From assembly GCA_043228905.1 (NCBI GenBank), contig JBHGNT010000007.1, positions 22,196,001 through 22,260,000 on the forward strand: 64,000 nucleotides of DNA, read 5' to 3'. The position numbers and the translations under genes were made by a program. Below the pieces are notes generated by a model. That model was not told the DNA's origin. It saw only the letters and a list, made by a program, of their open reading frames with translations, and made no database searches. This stretch comes from Azolla caroliniana. Taxonomy: Eukaryota; Polypodiophyta. Positions 32,495-45,819 of this stretch are shown here, piece after piece (the first letter of the stretch is position 1; every line of letters begins with the position of its first letter).

Positions 32495-35491
32495 ATGACT
32501 CACTTAAACCGTCGTGGGAATGATGATGTGTTGTCCTCATATCCACTCTTGCAAAGGAGTGCATCCTATGCAAGTGGCATGTCCGCCTTCGACATTGTGT
32601 CCTCTCATGGCAAGTCTTCATTTTTCAATCATCAATCCACTGTGCACACAGAGAGCTTAAAATGGCAACAAGATGCCTTCCATCGACTCCTTCATCTCTC
32701 TTTCCTTGCTCGAGAAGGCCTCATTCCTCAAAGAGAGGTTCATGATTGTAAGGTTCACATTCTCGATTTCCTTGTTGAGTCATCGCCGCCTCATCCAGAT
32801 GTTGATGAGTGGCCAGAATTTACCCGAGACAAACTCCTTTTTTTGCAGGTTGAAACCCACCATTCAATATAATATTTGTTTGTTCTTTTGTGTGGGTAAG
32901 AATGGGTCTTAAAGGGACCTTTGGATTAAAAGTTGACTAGAGAACAGGGTGGTAGTAGCTAAGAAGATGCCATAAGTTTTTGTGATATAAAGTCAAAATC
33001 GAGGGGTTTGATCGAACCTCTAGAATCACATCATATTTCTCAATGGGGACCTCTTTCTTGTTTATTGAGAGAGCATCATTTTGGGTTATCCAAACCCAAT
33101 ATTTTGGAATCATTTTGGCCTCACAAGATTTGGGTCCAAGTTTTCCCTAATGTGAGCATAATTGTATTTAATAGCCTTAATGTAGATAAGGACATTCATG
33201 AGTAGGATGGGCTTTGCTTGATGAGCCTTGAGGATCTTTAGAGTGCCCTTTGTGGTGTGACCAACACTATCCTAAATATAACCACAGGAACTAGACAAGT
33301 TAGACTTTATTTTTGGAATAGTAGGCATTACTTGAGTTCTCTAATTTTCTTGTGATCTTATACTCTCTTTTTTCTTACATTAACATTAACGATTCTTAGG
33401 AACAATATTGTACTATTTATAGGACCTTCTTTACACGACTTGCATTACTGAAAAAGAGTACCACAATGCAAAGAATACCCTCATCTTGCGTTTGGCTAAC
33501 CAAGGTGCTATGATCGATGCCAGTGATTTCATCTTTGATACAAGTAATCCCTCCAAAGGCTATGCAAAGGTTGTGAAAGACGAAGAACTAAAACCTACAT
33601 TAAGAACACCATCACCACTTAGAAGAGCTAAGGTCAAACCCGAGGACTTTCGCACCTTTAGAACATCACAAATCTCAAATAAGGTAGATGGGAATGATAG
33701 TGTGAAAGCTCCAACACCCTCATCTCCTTTCAAGCATGTGATGGGGACTCTATCTAGATTAAGCAAGTCTCCAAGTAGAAGTAAGAGCCACATCAAGCCC
33801 TCAAGTCCTTTGAAGGCCGAAAAAGTATTTGGGCGATCGCAAATTGCTCGCCCATTCAGCTTTTGGAGAACAGAGCATTGTCCAAAAAGAGATCCTCCAG
33901 CTCCTCTTCATCCCTACCATCACAAAACATCCATGGAAACAATGAAAGAAATTTACGATGTGCCAATTAATCCACAACTTGATCCTAATCTAGAACAAGA
34001 AAATGATAGAATATCCAATCCCTTTTTGGGTTATAAAGATACCCTTCCAAGTGACAAAGATATGCCAATGCTCGATAAAGGATCAACAAAAAGGGTTTTT
34101 TCCAACAATCCTAACAAGTTTAAATCCATGATGAGTGGGTTTATCACGAAGAAACTTGAGCGGTTGGATGTGAAGAAAAAGGAATTAGAAGAAGATGAAC
34201 AAAATCCATTTTTTGCTACTACAGAAGGGAAGTGGCCAACTTTAAAAGATAGTAAACGTGAAGAAGTTATCATGTCCAATAGTGTGCCAAATTCAAGCTT
34301 CCAATATTCTTCCAAGGGAAGTGATTTAGATGATGACAACGATGATGATGAAGATAAATCCTCTTCCCCCCCAAAAAATTACGGATTTGATGACGATGAA
34401 CACAAAATAGATAGTGATAGCGAGAATCAATACCACCATGAATATGAACACCATATGTCGATAAATCTTGTTAACGAAAGTGAAGGACTAGGGGACAATA
34501 CTAGAGATTTTGAAAACAAGATGACTTATTCTTCAAGTGAACCTTCGAATACTCTCGTCAACAAGGTAAAATAAAATTAATGCAATTTTTCAAATAAAAA
34601 GTTAGGCACTCAATTTTATTGATCGTGACTAAAAGTTTTGCAGGTCTTGGGTGAGAACGTGAAAAATGAGCTTTATAGGATTCAAGCTAATATGACCAAG
34701 TTACAACCCGGACAAATGTTCACGTGTGTTCATTTTATGCTTGTATATATATAAATTTTAGTCATCTAAACACTACCTTTTTTGTAACTGATATCTTTTA
34801 TTCAATGACATATCCCAGCAATGAGCAGATAAACATGATAGCAACAAGATTGCCAATGGATAAATCCGAGTTAAGGAAATTCTTTCCTCGGTAAGTAGTG
34901 GGATGGAGAACTCAAATTGATGGTTGATTAACTTATGTTCTTCTTTGCAAACCAATGTGTGCTTAGTGTTTACTTTGTTTTTTTGTTTTTTCAATATGGA
35001 ATAGAGCATGGTGTGACAGATTCGGCGATGTCGTCCTTGAGGTAGTGCAAAGGGAGCTCAAGGAGCATGTAGAAGATATGGAGGTGGCAAAAAAAACGAT
35101 ATTCAAGCCACGAAACATGTCAACATCCGGCTCGCCCCTACAAAAAAATGATGAAAGTATGCAAAGACCATCATTATCACCTAGTATGCAACATAACCAT
35201 GTTAAATATCATACACCCCCACGAAGAAGAACAACAACTGACTTCAACAACAAGTGTGTTGACACAACCCTTGATGGGAATTTCTCATCTATGACCCCTT
35301 ATCCTCAAAGTTCTAACAAACATACAAACAATAGAATTCCAATGAAAGAAAAGCATGTTGCAAAGTTTGCACCACCACAACATGATGTTGGATCTCGGTT
35401 CAATGATTTTAACCTCGAGGAAGAGACTATGAGGATGCCAATGTTACGGAGACGTTATGAATATGGATCAAACTCAAAATTGAGGGCATAA
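32495..35491 (+). CDS. Five-exon gene for an uncharacterised 711-aa plant protein
   Basis: Exons: 32495-32848, 33423-34565, 34644-34723, 34819-34890, 35005-35491. All four introns are GT/AG and the phases (0, 0, 2, 2) join to one open frame of 711 codons ending in TAA. The start is the first ATG after a microsatellite; an upstream exon cannot be excluded. Block 1 (about 55-160) has LKWQQDAFHRLLHL, VHILDFLVESS and EWPEFTRDKLLFLQDLL. I believe plants have a conserved family with this block, but I cannot name it with certainty. The middle is Ser/Pro/Lys-rich with a strong basic run (LSKSPSRSKSHIKPSSPLK) and an acidic run near 430-460. Block 2 (about 505-575) has TKLQPGQMFTNEQINMIATR and AWCDRFGDVVLEVVQRELKEH. 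There is no signal peptide or membrane segment. Charged and low-complexity parts suggest a nuclear or scaffold protein; that is inference. Confidence 0.8.
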
Positions 35492-38359
35492 ATATTGTTC
35501 CTCCTAAAATCAATTTGTTCCTTGTATTTTTCACTTCCTCTTTGCTTTTCTTGTTTTAATCAATTTACTACTAAAACATTTTACCACTAAGTATAATCGT
35601 CATGAAAATCAAATTCAAAACCACATAATCTTGTCCATCAAATTATCAAGAAAAGACATTGTAATATGTAAGAAACCTATAATTGAGGCAATCAACTAAA
35701 AAATCGTGTTGAATACAAATTCAAAATAATGAAATGATGCTTTAAAACTAAAGCTCGAATCTTGAATTGGTTTTGTTAAGCAAAATGTGAAAGAAATGCT
35801 TTATATAGATTGTGTTATAGAGAAAGTTTAAGTCTTAAAATATCTTTAATATGTTACATAAGGCCCATATAAGTCAAGGTTATCTAAGGGTACACAATTG
35901 CCATGGAGAAACAATGAGTGACACCCGAAATAGTTGAAGAAACATTCATCGTTAATTTTCTTTATACATTACATCTCGTGGCCAATCTAAAGGCATCATC
36001 AACTCATGGCATGAATGTTTATGCCCATTAGTTAGAAACAAAATGAATTGGAATAGACTAGGGTGCAAGCCACATGATATTGTGATCATGGTGTATGTAT
36101 TAAGCGCTTGGACTGCACCACAGTTGATCGTGAAGAAGGGTACATCAACAAGGACGTTGTACGGCTAAAGGAACCACGAAGTCGAAATAGCAAGAGCAAA
36201 CCAAAGGAAAGGGAAGCTAATGGGTGACCAAGTGTGAAAGGGCCATACCCTAAGTGTAAATCCTATATAAACCACATTGTGGGACTTTGTAAGGGTTTTT
36301 CCATTTGTAAAAATCTCCCTAATGATTAAGAGCTTAAATTTCCTCTCTTCTCTCTTCTTGTAACCTTTGAGCCTAAGAGAGATTAGTGATTGTGTTTAGT
36401 AGAGAATCAATAATCTCTCGTGCTTGTTGGCGCTAAACCTCTTAGCAAGAGGGATAATAAAGATATTTTTTGCTTCCATTTGTCTATGAGAGCGAGTGAG
36501 TGAGATATTATTGTTAATCATCTTTTAATCGTTAAGTGAGAGTGAGGCTCGAAGGTGAGTGACAACCATCTTCACCCGATTCACCATCAAAAAGGCATAT
36601 GCCAATTCGAGCTCTGCAAACGACATTGGGGAGAGATTAACTCCGTCGATACATAGATTCTACACAATATGTTTAAGCATGCATGCATACTTTTTCTTTA
36701 AAGTTTGTCGTTAATTTTATATTAGCAACAAGTCTGAAGTTTTCCACATTAAATCACATGCCCAATTTTTTTGTTGTCGACCATTCTCATTGCTAATTCC
36801 ATTTGATTGCCTCACGAGTCACAATGTCAAAAACTCTAAGCAAATGCTCGATCAATTACTACTTTCTATGATTAATCCCTCCCAAATACTCTAAATAAAT
36901 CCCCAGAAAATTTCTCATTTCCAATGATTTCCATCATCACGATATGCCCAATTTATTATTTATAGCTAATCTATTTCACATAACTACAGTTTTATTATTG
37001 TGAAATGCCCAAATTTAGATTTCATATTCCTTGATCAATCTCTCTTCATTGTTGTAATTAAACGTAGTCAAATGCCCAATTTTAGATCTCGTATTCCCTG
37101 ATCAATTCTTTAATTATTGTCCAAAGCTCTTCTATTCCCCCACAATTGAAATGTAATCAAATGCCAAATGGAACTATTCTTTCCCATCAATTACTCCTAA
37201 TCACTTTTCCTTAACTTACGCATTGGATTAGTATTGTATTAGTGCAAATTTCAACTAGTTCCAATGTATATGCTCACTTTGTAAGTACGTTTCCTTCTCT
37301 TGAAATGTACTTAAGTGTGTTGGTTAATCATTTGTAGTTCTGAATTAAATTAGTTTTGTAAGTGAGTGAAGAGAGGTTTTGTTCTTCCACACAACCTTGT
37401 CTCTTGGAGGCATAAGTACTTTGATTGAGATTAATACATGCACTCGATGTAACACTCCTACCAGTCAATACCATTAATTAATAAGTTAACCTTCATCCCT
37501 CCAGAAGCCTTAAGTGTTAAGTGCATATATATGTAAGAGCAAAACATTCATTGTAATGGTACTAATCAAACCTCAACTAATTAAGGAAGTCACACAACAT
37601 GTACAAGAAGATGAGTGATTAGGGTTTGAGCTAATGATCATTTATCCTTAATCTCTCTAACTCACAATGAATACATGGGGGGTAAGGGGATTAGAAAGAA
37701 CCCAAGCTTAAGCTATAGAAGGGGTTCAAAAATAAAGATTGAAGAAGCACCTAAAAAGTAAAAAACAAAAAGTGCTTTTTATAGCTTTTTACATAGTGTT
37801 TGTCCCCTTTCACATTGAGATGGCCATTTTAGCCTAAATCTTTAGGAGTAAATTTATTCTATCCCCTCCCTTTTCCTAGTCTTGCCCTTAGTGTAGCACC
37901 CACGTTGATTCTGATGTGTATCTTCATGTGTCGTTCTATGTGCAACAAGTAATTAACAAAGGGAAAAACTAGACGTTAAACTTGATAGTTTTTTAACATC
38001 TCAATATCACATTAGTTTTCAATGATTTGCGTTTAAGTTTTTGGTTGATTTTCTCCTTTATCTCTTTAAATTTTTGAATTGGTTCCTTCGTTTTTCGTTT
38101 TCGTTTCTTCTTCTTATTAATTACCCGACTTTAATTAAGCACATAATGACATCAACATCATGCTACAAAGTATACTAAGTATTTGTCAAGGATATAAGGG
38201 ACTTGAAATATCATAGAGAAACATTTCTTCATTATTGTTAGAAATACATCACTGTGGAAAGTCCTAGCACCCCTCACTTTAAAGACTCCTCACCTACCAT
38301 CCAACCAAGCTCATGAGCAAAATGAACTCACATGTAGAATGAGCTCAATAAAGGAGCTC
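35492..38359. other. Intergenic stretch, possible LTR remnant
   Basis: No supported gene. 36040-36660 has a look common in plant LTRs or TRIMs (CTCTTCTCTCTTCTTGTAACC followed by purine-rich leader-like sequence), but I see no second copy, primer site or duplication, so it stays unproven. Confidence 0.35.
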
Positions 38360-40490
38360 TTCTTTTTTTCATAAAGATTTCCTTCATTAGTATTAAGAAA
38401 AGCGTCGAAGGGCTACAAAAATGTAAAATCAGAGAGTATTATATATAAAAGAAATAGATAGGGCAAGGACCAGGGGTGATGATATTTCCATAACGGTCCT
38501 TGAGAGGAGACTGTAAACAGAGGCAACTTCCTCCATAAGTGCAGTAATTGTTTCCTTTTATTCAGAACAACCTCAAAAGAGCCTGGCATATTGTCATATT
38601 GCCCCCGCACAACCGCCAATAAGCTCCCCCATAATTCCAACAATATATCGGAGAGAAGAGGAATTGTGGAATCATATCGTCTTTTACAACGATACTTCCA
38701 TAATGTAACCGTAGATACGATTTTCCATACATGGGCTGCACGCATTTGCTTGCGAGGTTGCTGGAAAGGGGAGACATTAATTAGATGTCTATTGATGACT
38801 GTCATAGCCTCTAGAGCATCATCTGCTTTATACAACAGGAGACTGGAATGGAGAACTCCCCATACCATTGATCCCCAAGAGAAGAGGCAACCTACATTAA
38901 TTGTCAGGAATAAAGAGAGAACTTTATTCTATACTTGTTGGGCTAGTGAGCATGACCCGAGAGCATGCTTGGTAGTTTCTTGCATGTCACCGCAATAACA
39001 ACATTATCTAAGACTAGTTGCCACATCTCCTTTCAATGATTGACCTACTGGTAGTGTTGCATGTAGTAAAAGCCATCTGAAGAGAATATATTTGGTTGGT
39101 CCCTTGAATGACCAAATCCATTTCCAATATGCCTTCAAATGAATGCTTGAAACACCCCACTTATTCCAGTGCTTTTGAGTTGCAGGAGTTGGAATATTCT
39201 TAGACATGAGTAAGGTTTTGCCAAATTTCACATTGTACTAAAAGAATGGAACTTTCTACAATGGATCCATCATGGGATTGGTCCAGAACCATCCCTCTGG
39301 ATCCCACGTCAGCTTACTGCCTGGTTGTGACTGTGCATATAACCAGAGCATATGCCACAAATTAGTAATTGGATCCACAACCGTAACCAGCTATTGACGG
39401 TTTGGCAATCACCCTAACTAGCACAATGAGCAGGTTCTCTAGTAAATTATTTGAGGGTGTATAAGGCTGCAATTTATTGTCATGTTGAATATGGAAATAA
39501 AAAATACATATGTCTATAGAAATTCCTTTAACATAAAGCATCATGACATTCATAAGGCATCCAAACCACATATGCTCCTGCATTGGTTGAAGTCGTGTTG
39601 AGGTCTGTGAGAAAGCCGCTAAGATTTCCATTGTCATTGTTTTCGCCCCATATACCGAGTGTAATTGCTTAAGCCGATCCACTTCTGGCATCTGGTAAAA
39701 TTGAATCCAGGATCTCATTGATGTTGTTGGCCCATTGTCAAGTTTTCCCCAAGCAAGACGAGTCCTAAGGCCCAATACATTTCCAACAGAATCCTGGACA
39801 ACATTCATCCCACCATGCCATGTGTCAAGCATCTATTTGTGTAAGAAAATCTTGATTGCATCCCATGCTCTGACGATTCCCAGGAGAAATCTATTGGATG
39901 TCCAATTCTGTCTCGGTGTTTGTGCATCTGCCAAGAACATCCATTTCAAAGAAGGCAACCAGTTTCCTCCCGTCTTGGGAGATAATTGCATCAACTGATT
40001 AAGCAACATACCCTTCCAAGCCTATGTCCTTGGCAACAGTCCTCTAACTACAAACTTTATCATGAGAACTCGAGATTGCATCAAGGGATCAATTAAAGCC
40101 AACCCTCCTTGGCTTTTGGGTCTAATCAAAACATCCCATCCCACCTTGGCCACTGCACGAGACCCATTTTTTCCACCCTAGAGGAAACTGTTACATATGA
40201 GGCTTTGAACTTTCATGATTGGCGAGCTAGAGAACAACCAAACAGATGCAATAAACCACATTGAGGCCAACAACACCGAATTTGTGATCACAACTTGGCC
40301 TACGAAGGATAGGTGTTGAGAGTCCCAATATACTAGCTTACGCTTGATTGATAACAACGATGGTGATAGCATCGCTTCATATGATAAATCTATACCAACA
40401 AGACAACCTAAGTAATGAATGGGTTGCCCATGATTAAGCAAACGGAATGCACAGCCTGGATACCACGGTGGACGTGGTTCATCACTAACC

Positions 40491-40961
40491 TGTCAAGACT
40501 GAGAGCGAGAAAGAGAGAGAAAAAGAGATAGAGAGATAATTGAAAGAGAATTATTATATTGAAGCGTAAAATGGATTACAAAGAGTAGGCTACAAAATGA
40601 AGTTGAACCAATTTAGGTTTGGGATGGGTGGTAGATCCCTATTTATAAGTAATAGAGAACACTCTAGAATATTCTAGGTTATCCTAGAATGTAGAGTAAT
40701 CTAGAAGATCTCTAGAGTATTCTAGAAGGTTCTAGTGGTATAGAACACTCTAGAATATTCTAGGTCATTCTAGAATGTAGAGTAATATAGAATATTCCTA
40801 TGATATTAGATTTCATATTCTAGAGACTACACATATAAGAATATTAATACAATGGTTAAGGATTTGACATGTGTACAACAAGGTCGTGGGTTCAAATCCT
40901 TTCGAGTCATAATGTGAGTGTCATGATCCTTTCCATGCATGATGTGACTGTTATCATGACA
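40491..40961 (-). repeat. 3' LTR of G4
   Basis: Plus-strand start TGTCAAGACTGAGAG, end GTTATCATGACA. Rich in TCTAGAATATTCTAG-type near-palindromes (40670-40760). An antisense B-box-like GGTTCAAATCC is at 40889-40899. Confidence 0.9.
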
Positions 40962-40976
40962 CTATCCCCCTTCTTC
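40962..40976 (-). other. Polypurine tract of G4
   Basis: The minus strand reads GAAGAAGGGGGATAG directly before the 3' LTR. Confidence 0.7.
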
Positions 40977-43900
40977 GACGACACGTCTCACGGATCGTAG
41001 GGTTTGTATTAGGACCTGGTTTACAAGGATATTGGCGATGAAATGCATTGACGAGTTCTGCAGCATTGGAAAGATTTGTGGCAGGTTCCCAAGTTCGATC
41101 ATTGGGGGTATAGCCTAGCCAATTGACTAAGTAATACAGCTTGTTACGCACGATTTTAGAATCGAGAACGACAGCAACTTCAAATTCAGGCCCGTCCAAG
41201 AACTCGATAGGTGGGGGGGGCGGGGGGGGGGGGGGTGTCGTAAGACGGCCCGGAATTGAACTTGTAGTATAAGGTTCCAAAAGGGATACATGAAACACCG
41301 GATGAAGATGCATGTGCGGAGGGAGGTCAAGACGAAATGCAACATCACTTATCTTACCAGTGATCATGTAAGGGCCAAAACGTTGGTAATCCAATTTACT
41401 GCAAGGTCGAGTGGTCTTGATGTTGTGTTGGAGAAGCCATACATGATCCCCAATGCGGAACTTTTTTGAGGAGTCTAGACGATGACGATCGGCAAGCCTC
41501 TTGTGTGTAAATTGAGCATCGTGCAAATTGTGGAGAATGTTAGCTTGAATTTCTTGGAGGCGACTAAGATGATCCTCGGCAGCAGGGTTGGTAGGAACTT
41601 CTAGATGCGCATTCATCGTCCATCGAGGATGACATCCCGTATTTGCGAAAAATGGGGAATATCCTGTAGAAGAATGGGCTGAGTTGTTGTAAGTGAATTC
41701 CGCCAAGTGCAAAAAAGCAACCCAGTCATCTTGTTGATAGTTGATGAAACAACGAAGATATTGTTCCAATGTCTGGTTGGTACGCTCTGTTTGGCCATTT
41801 GTTTCAGGATGATAGCACGAAGAAAGCTTAACTGAAATGTGAAGAAGTTTGAACAGGTGCTTCCAAAACTTTGAGATGAATTGTGGACCACGATCACTAA
41901 TAATATCATTCGGCAGACCATGATGCTTAAATACCTCCCGCATAATGAGATCAGCCGTCTCTTGACTAGTAATCGACTTTGTACATGGCAAGAAATGTGC
42001 CATTTTGGTAAATCGATCAACCACTGTGAGAATTGCATCAAAACCTTTTGAAACTGGGAGATCAGTAATGAAGTCCAAGGATATAGACTTCCAAGAAGTT
42101 TCCGGAATGGGAAGTGGTTGTAGTAAGCCATAGGGTCGGTGACGAGGATTCTTTGATCGACAACATAATTCACAACTCCGAACATACTCCTCAACAAAAT
42201 GACAAAGGTGAGGCCACCAATAGCGTCGAGAAATTAATTCTAAAGTCTTGTGAACTCCAAAATGACCAGCCATTGGTGATTCATGGCAATGTTGCAAAAC
42301 TTGTAGCCGTGGGGGACCATCAGGAACATACAATAAATTTTGTCGAAATAGAAAACCATCATGCCAATAGAACTGAACATAGTCATTACGAGGATTTTTC
42401 GACTGTGAGCAAGAAGCACGATCCGGGACAATATGATCCAAAACATCCTTGGCGAAATCATCAATGGCCATATGATCTCGAATGGAATCAAGAAGAGTGG
42501 AATTTTCAAGAGTTGTTATGGCGTTAACTACCATTAATCGTAATCGATTAGGACCCAAAAGGATTTGTTTTTGATGCTCAAATGCAGGTTCCCCTGGACG
42601 AAGTTCCATACAAGAGCGCCGAGAAAGAGCATCTGCTTTGCCTTGCTGCATCCTAGGGCGATATATGATGATAACGTCGAAGTGAGTCAAAAATTGCGCC
42701 CACCGGGCTTGTCGCCGACTCAAGACTCAAGCATTTTGGAAATAAGTCAGGTTCTTATGATCATTGTAGACAATGATCTGTTGAGAAGAACCTTCTAGGA
42801 AATGTCGCCATTGTTGAAACGAATCCACGATTGCAAGAAGCTCTTTGTCATGGATCTCGTAGTTGATCTCTGCAGCTTCAAACTTTCGTGAATGAAAGGC
42901 GACAGGGTGTAGTTGTCCATCATCTCCAGTCTGCGAGAGGACACTCCCTAGTGCAAAATCGGATGCATCGGCTTCGAGGATGAAGCGTTTTGTTGGGTCA
43001 ACATGTGCTAAGATAGGTGCCGTTGTAAATGCTCGTTTTAAGCTTTCGAATGCCTTGGCTGCATCTGAACTCCATATAAATGGTTGATCTTTATGTGTGA
43101 GTTGAGTAAGCGGAAGCACAACCTTGGAATAATCTTTAATAAATTTTCGATAAAAATTTGCAAACCCGAGAAAACATTGCACATCACGCACTGAAAGGGG
43201 CGTTTGCCACTCTAAAATTGCTTGTACCTTCATGGGGTCCATAGCAATACCATTTGACGATACAACATACCCCAAAAATTCCACTTTATTCTGGCCGAAA
43301 CTACACTTTTCTAATTTTGCGTAGAGACCATATTCTCGGAGTCGACGCAGTACTTGACGAACATGTTCATCATGCTCCTCTTGGGTCTTTGAGTAGATTA
43401 AAATATCATCTAGGTAAACTATAGTGAAGATATCAAGAAAATCTCGAAAAATATAGTTCGCCATATGTTGGAAAACAGCAGGTGCATTCGTGAGACCGAA
43501 TGGCATCACTGTATACTCAAAATGTCCATAGCGAGTGCGGAAAGCTGTCTTCCATTCATCCCCCGAGCGAATCCAAACTAGATTATATGCTCCGCGAAGG
43601 TCCAACTTCGTGAAATATTTTGCACCACTGAGACATTCCAAAAGATTCGGGATTAATGGTAGAGCATATCTATTCCGGATAGTCACTTTGTTTAGCCCTC
43701 GATAATCCACGACCAACCGAAGAGTCCCATTCTTCTTCTTAATGAAGAAGATAGGTGCACCAGCAGGGGATCTAGAATGCCGAATGAATCCGTTTGCCAG
43801 ATTTTCATCAATATATTCCCGCAAAGTCTCTAGCTCTACAGGGGAGAGATTATAAATTGGGCCCCATGGAGGTTCTTTCCCTAGTTGTAAGTCAATAGGG

Positions 43901-44606
43901 CAGTCGTATGGCCAATGCTCCAACAATGTATTGGCCTTCACCTTATCAAAGACATCTGAAAACTCCTTGTATTTCTCTGGTAGTTTAATATCCGCTTCAC
44001 GTGAAGTGGATGATGGAGTTGCTATTATTGTGAAGACGAACATGGCCTCGTTCCCCCCTTCCTCCCGCAACTGTTGTAAAGAGATGGGCGATAACTCCGG
44101 GGATCTATTATCACATGTAGGAGAGAGGGATGCGGGATTTGTGCTTTTTTCCCGGGTCTCCTCAATTGTTCTTTTCATCCAATCAATCTTCGGGTTATGG
44201 AGTTCAAACCAGGGGAGACCTAGAACTATTGGGTGTTCCGGACTACGAATAATGTTGAAAGAGATTATGCTTGCCAAATTGCCAAGAACTATCCTAATTG
44301 GCTCGGACTCCTCTACTATATCTCCTGATGCTATGGGACGTCCATCAATGACTCCTACGGCTACTGGGTTGGGAAGCATATTCAAGAGGATGTTTTGTGA
44401 CAAGGCAAATTCACGATCCATGAAACAAGAGTTGGCTCCAGAATCTAGAAGGGCAGAGGCTAGGACACGATGACATGTAGATGTGGTAAGCTCGACTTGT
44501 GCTGAAAAAACTCGACTCACTTGATTTGATGAAATGGAACCACGACTAGGAACTAACTCTACATAGCTAGGATGGTCCAGCCAAATGGCTCCTATTTTGG
44601 CCGGAC

Positions 44607-45731
44607 TTACTCGTTTAACACATCCTCTAATTGACTCAAGACATCGAATCTATTCTTATGACATGGACTATGAGGCTTATTTATGTTATTAGAAGTAACA
44701 ATAGAACTCGATGTAGGGTTTTCATGGGCACTTACTTGGTATACTTGACGCCTAGGTTTATGTGGACAATTTACAGCTATATGTCCTGGACCGCCACAAT
44801 ACAGGCAGACGCGATGCGCTCGATGTCGTTGCTTCTCAGCATCTGATAACGGTCCACGACGTTGTGTTGACTCTATTTCCATCGGAGTTGGGCCATCCCT
44901 TGTAATGGGTCTAGAAACTTGTGGAGGCGTTGCGACTACAGAAGTGTAAGTCTGCTCAGGTTGGCGGCGTAACATTTGTTGGCGCTCAGAACGTCGCTCA
45001 AATAGGCGATTATCACATCGCACAGCTCGACTAATGGCTTCTGTAAGTGACTTCGGATTTTCAGGGAAAGTAAGAAGAAGATCTTTGACATCATTTCTCA
45101 AACCTTGACGGAATTGATCCATTAAAGTTGCCTCATCCCAAGGGATATCGCATGCCAAGAGACGGAAATCGGCTACATAAGATGACGCGAGACGATCTCC
45201 TTGTCGGAGCCTTCGAATCTTGTTTATCGTTGTCCTAGTGTTGTCAGTGTCTCCGAAACTAGCTTGAAACTCTTTAACAAATGCCTCGAAATCCTCCAAC
45301 AATGGTGATTTCTTCTCGAGAAGTGGTGCGAACCATGCTAACGTCGTACCGCATAGCAAAGTTCCCACTAATCCCACATGAGCAGCATCAGTTGGATACT
45401 GATTGGGATGTAGCTGAATAACTAGACGAACTTGATTCAAAAAGCCTCGAAATAAAGACCTCGTACCATCAAACTTGGCAGGGAGGCTGATCTTTGGCTC
45501 TCTAGGGGAGTTTTGAGCCCCCGACGCTTGCTCTCGTAATGACAATATAGTCGCCTCGAGTTGATGAACCCGCTGTGATAACTCTTCATATTGTTGAGCT
45601 TTTTCGGCGCTCACGTGTTGTAGATCTCCAAGTAGCCTTTGATTCTCATGCTCTAATGCCACAAATTTATTCGTGAGCATGTCGAGCTCAAAAAGAACAC
45701 GCATGTATTCTTGTTTGCTCACAAACTCCAT
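44607..45731 (-). CDS. G4 gag (Sushi/PEG10-like)
   Basis: 374 aa from ATG at 45731 to TAA (44607-44609). Residues 10-70 look like a coiled coil ([28 protein letters not shown]). The capsid part begins [20 protein letters not shown] (about 85) and runs to about 250, the signature of the gag shared by fungal/moss Tcn1 and vertebrate Sushi elements. The CCHC knuckle [14 protein letters not shown] is near 312. The reading frame is complete. Confidence 0.92.
   Translation of the reverse strand: MEFVSKQEYMRVLFELDMLTNKFVALEHENQRLLGDLQHVSAEKAQQYEELSQRVHQLEATILSLREQASGAQNSPREPKISLPAKFDGTRSLFRGFLNQVRLVIQLHPNQYPTDAAHVGLVGTLLCGTTLAWFAPLLEKKSPLLEDFEAFVKEFQASFGDTDNTRTTINKIRRLRQGDRLASSYVADFRLLACDIPWDEATLMDQFRQGLRNDVKDLLLTFPENPKSLTEAISRAVRCDNRLFERRSERQQMLRRQPEQTYTSVVATPPQVSRPITRDGPTPMEIESTQRRGPLSDAEKQRHRAHRVCLYCGGPGHIAVNCPHKPRRQVYQVSAHENPTSSSIVTSNNINKPHSPCHKNRFDVLSQLEDVLNE
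44613..44619 (-). promoter_or_regulatory. Candidate -1 frameshift site, gag to pol
   Basis: The minus strand reads GTTAAAC, with codons TTA AAC in the gag frame, two codons before the gag TAA. The -1 frame (GTT AAA CGA) is exactly the pol frame and stays open from upstream of the site into the protease. GTTAAAC is not the strict X-XXY-YYZ form but is a heptamer known to work in other systems. The position is what one would expect if pol is made by -1 slippage. Confidence 0.55.
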
Positions 45732-45819
45732 AGCTTACGAGGGGAGAGGAGAAGGAAGAAGAGAAATTGTTAGGGTTTGTGGAAGACGAAGAGATGAAAG
45801 GAAAGAAATGGGTTCAAAC

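Larger units (their letters stand above)
40954..44619 (-). pseudogene. G4 pol: protease, RT, RNase H, integrase, chromodomain
   Basis: One frame from the frameshift site to a stop at 40954, about 1,220 codons, interrupted only by TGA at 42727-42729 between RNase H halves (TYFQNA before, SRRQARWAQ after). Protease: [13 protein letters not shown] (44450-44410). [31 protein letters not shown] and the catalytic YLDD in [13 protein letters not shown] (43425-43385). RNase [19 protein letters not shown]. Integrase: HHCC HKTLELISRRYWW, then LDFITDLPVS, ISDRGPQF and HPETNGQTERTNQ. Chromodomain (about 41210-41030): YYLVNWLGYTPNDRTWEPA. A C-rich sense run (41214-41236) encodes about ten prolines before the chromodomain. 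Confidence 0.9.

Noticed and set aside
36040-36660. TRIM or solo LTR
   Set aside because: Composition is suggestive, but no partner repeat, duplication or primer site was found.
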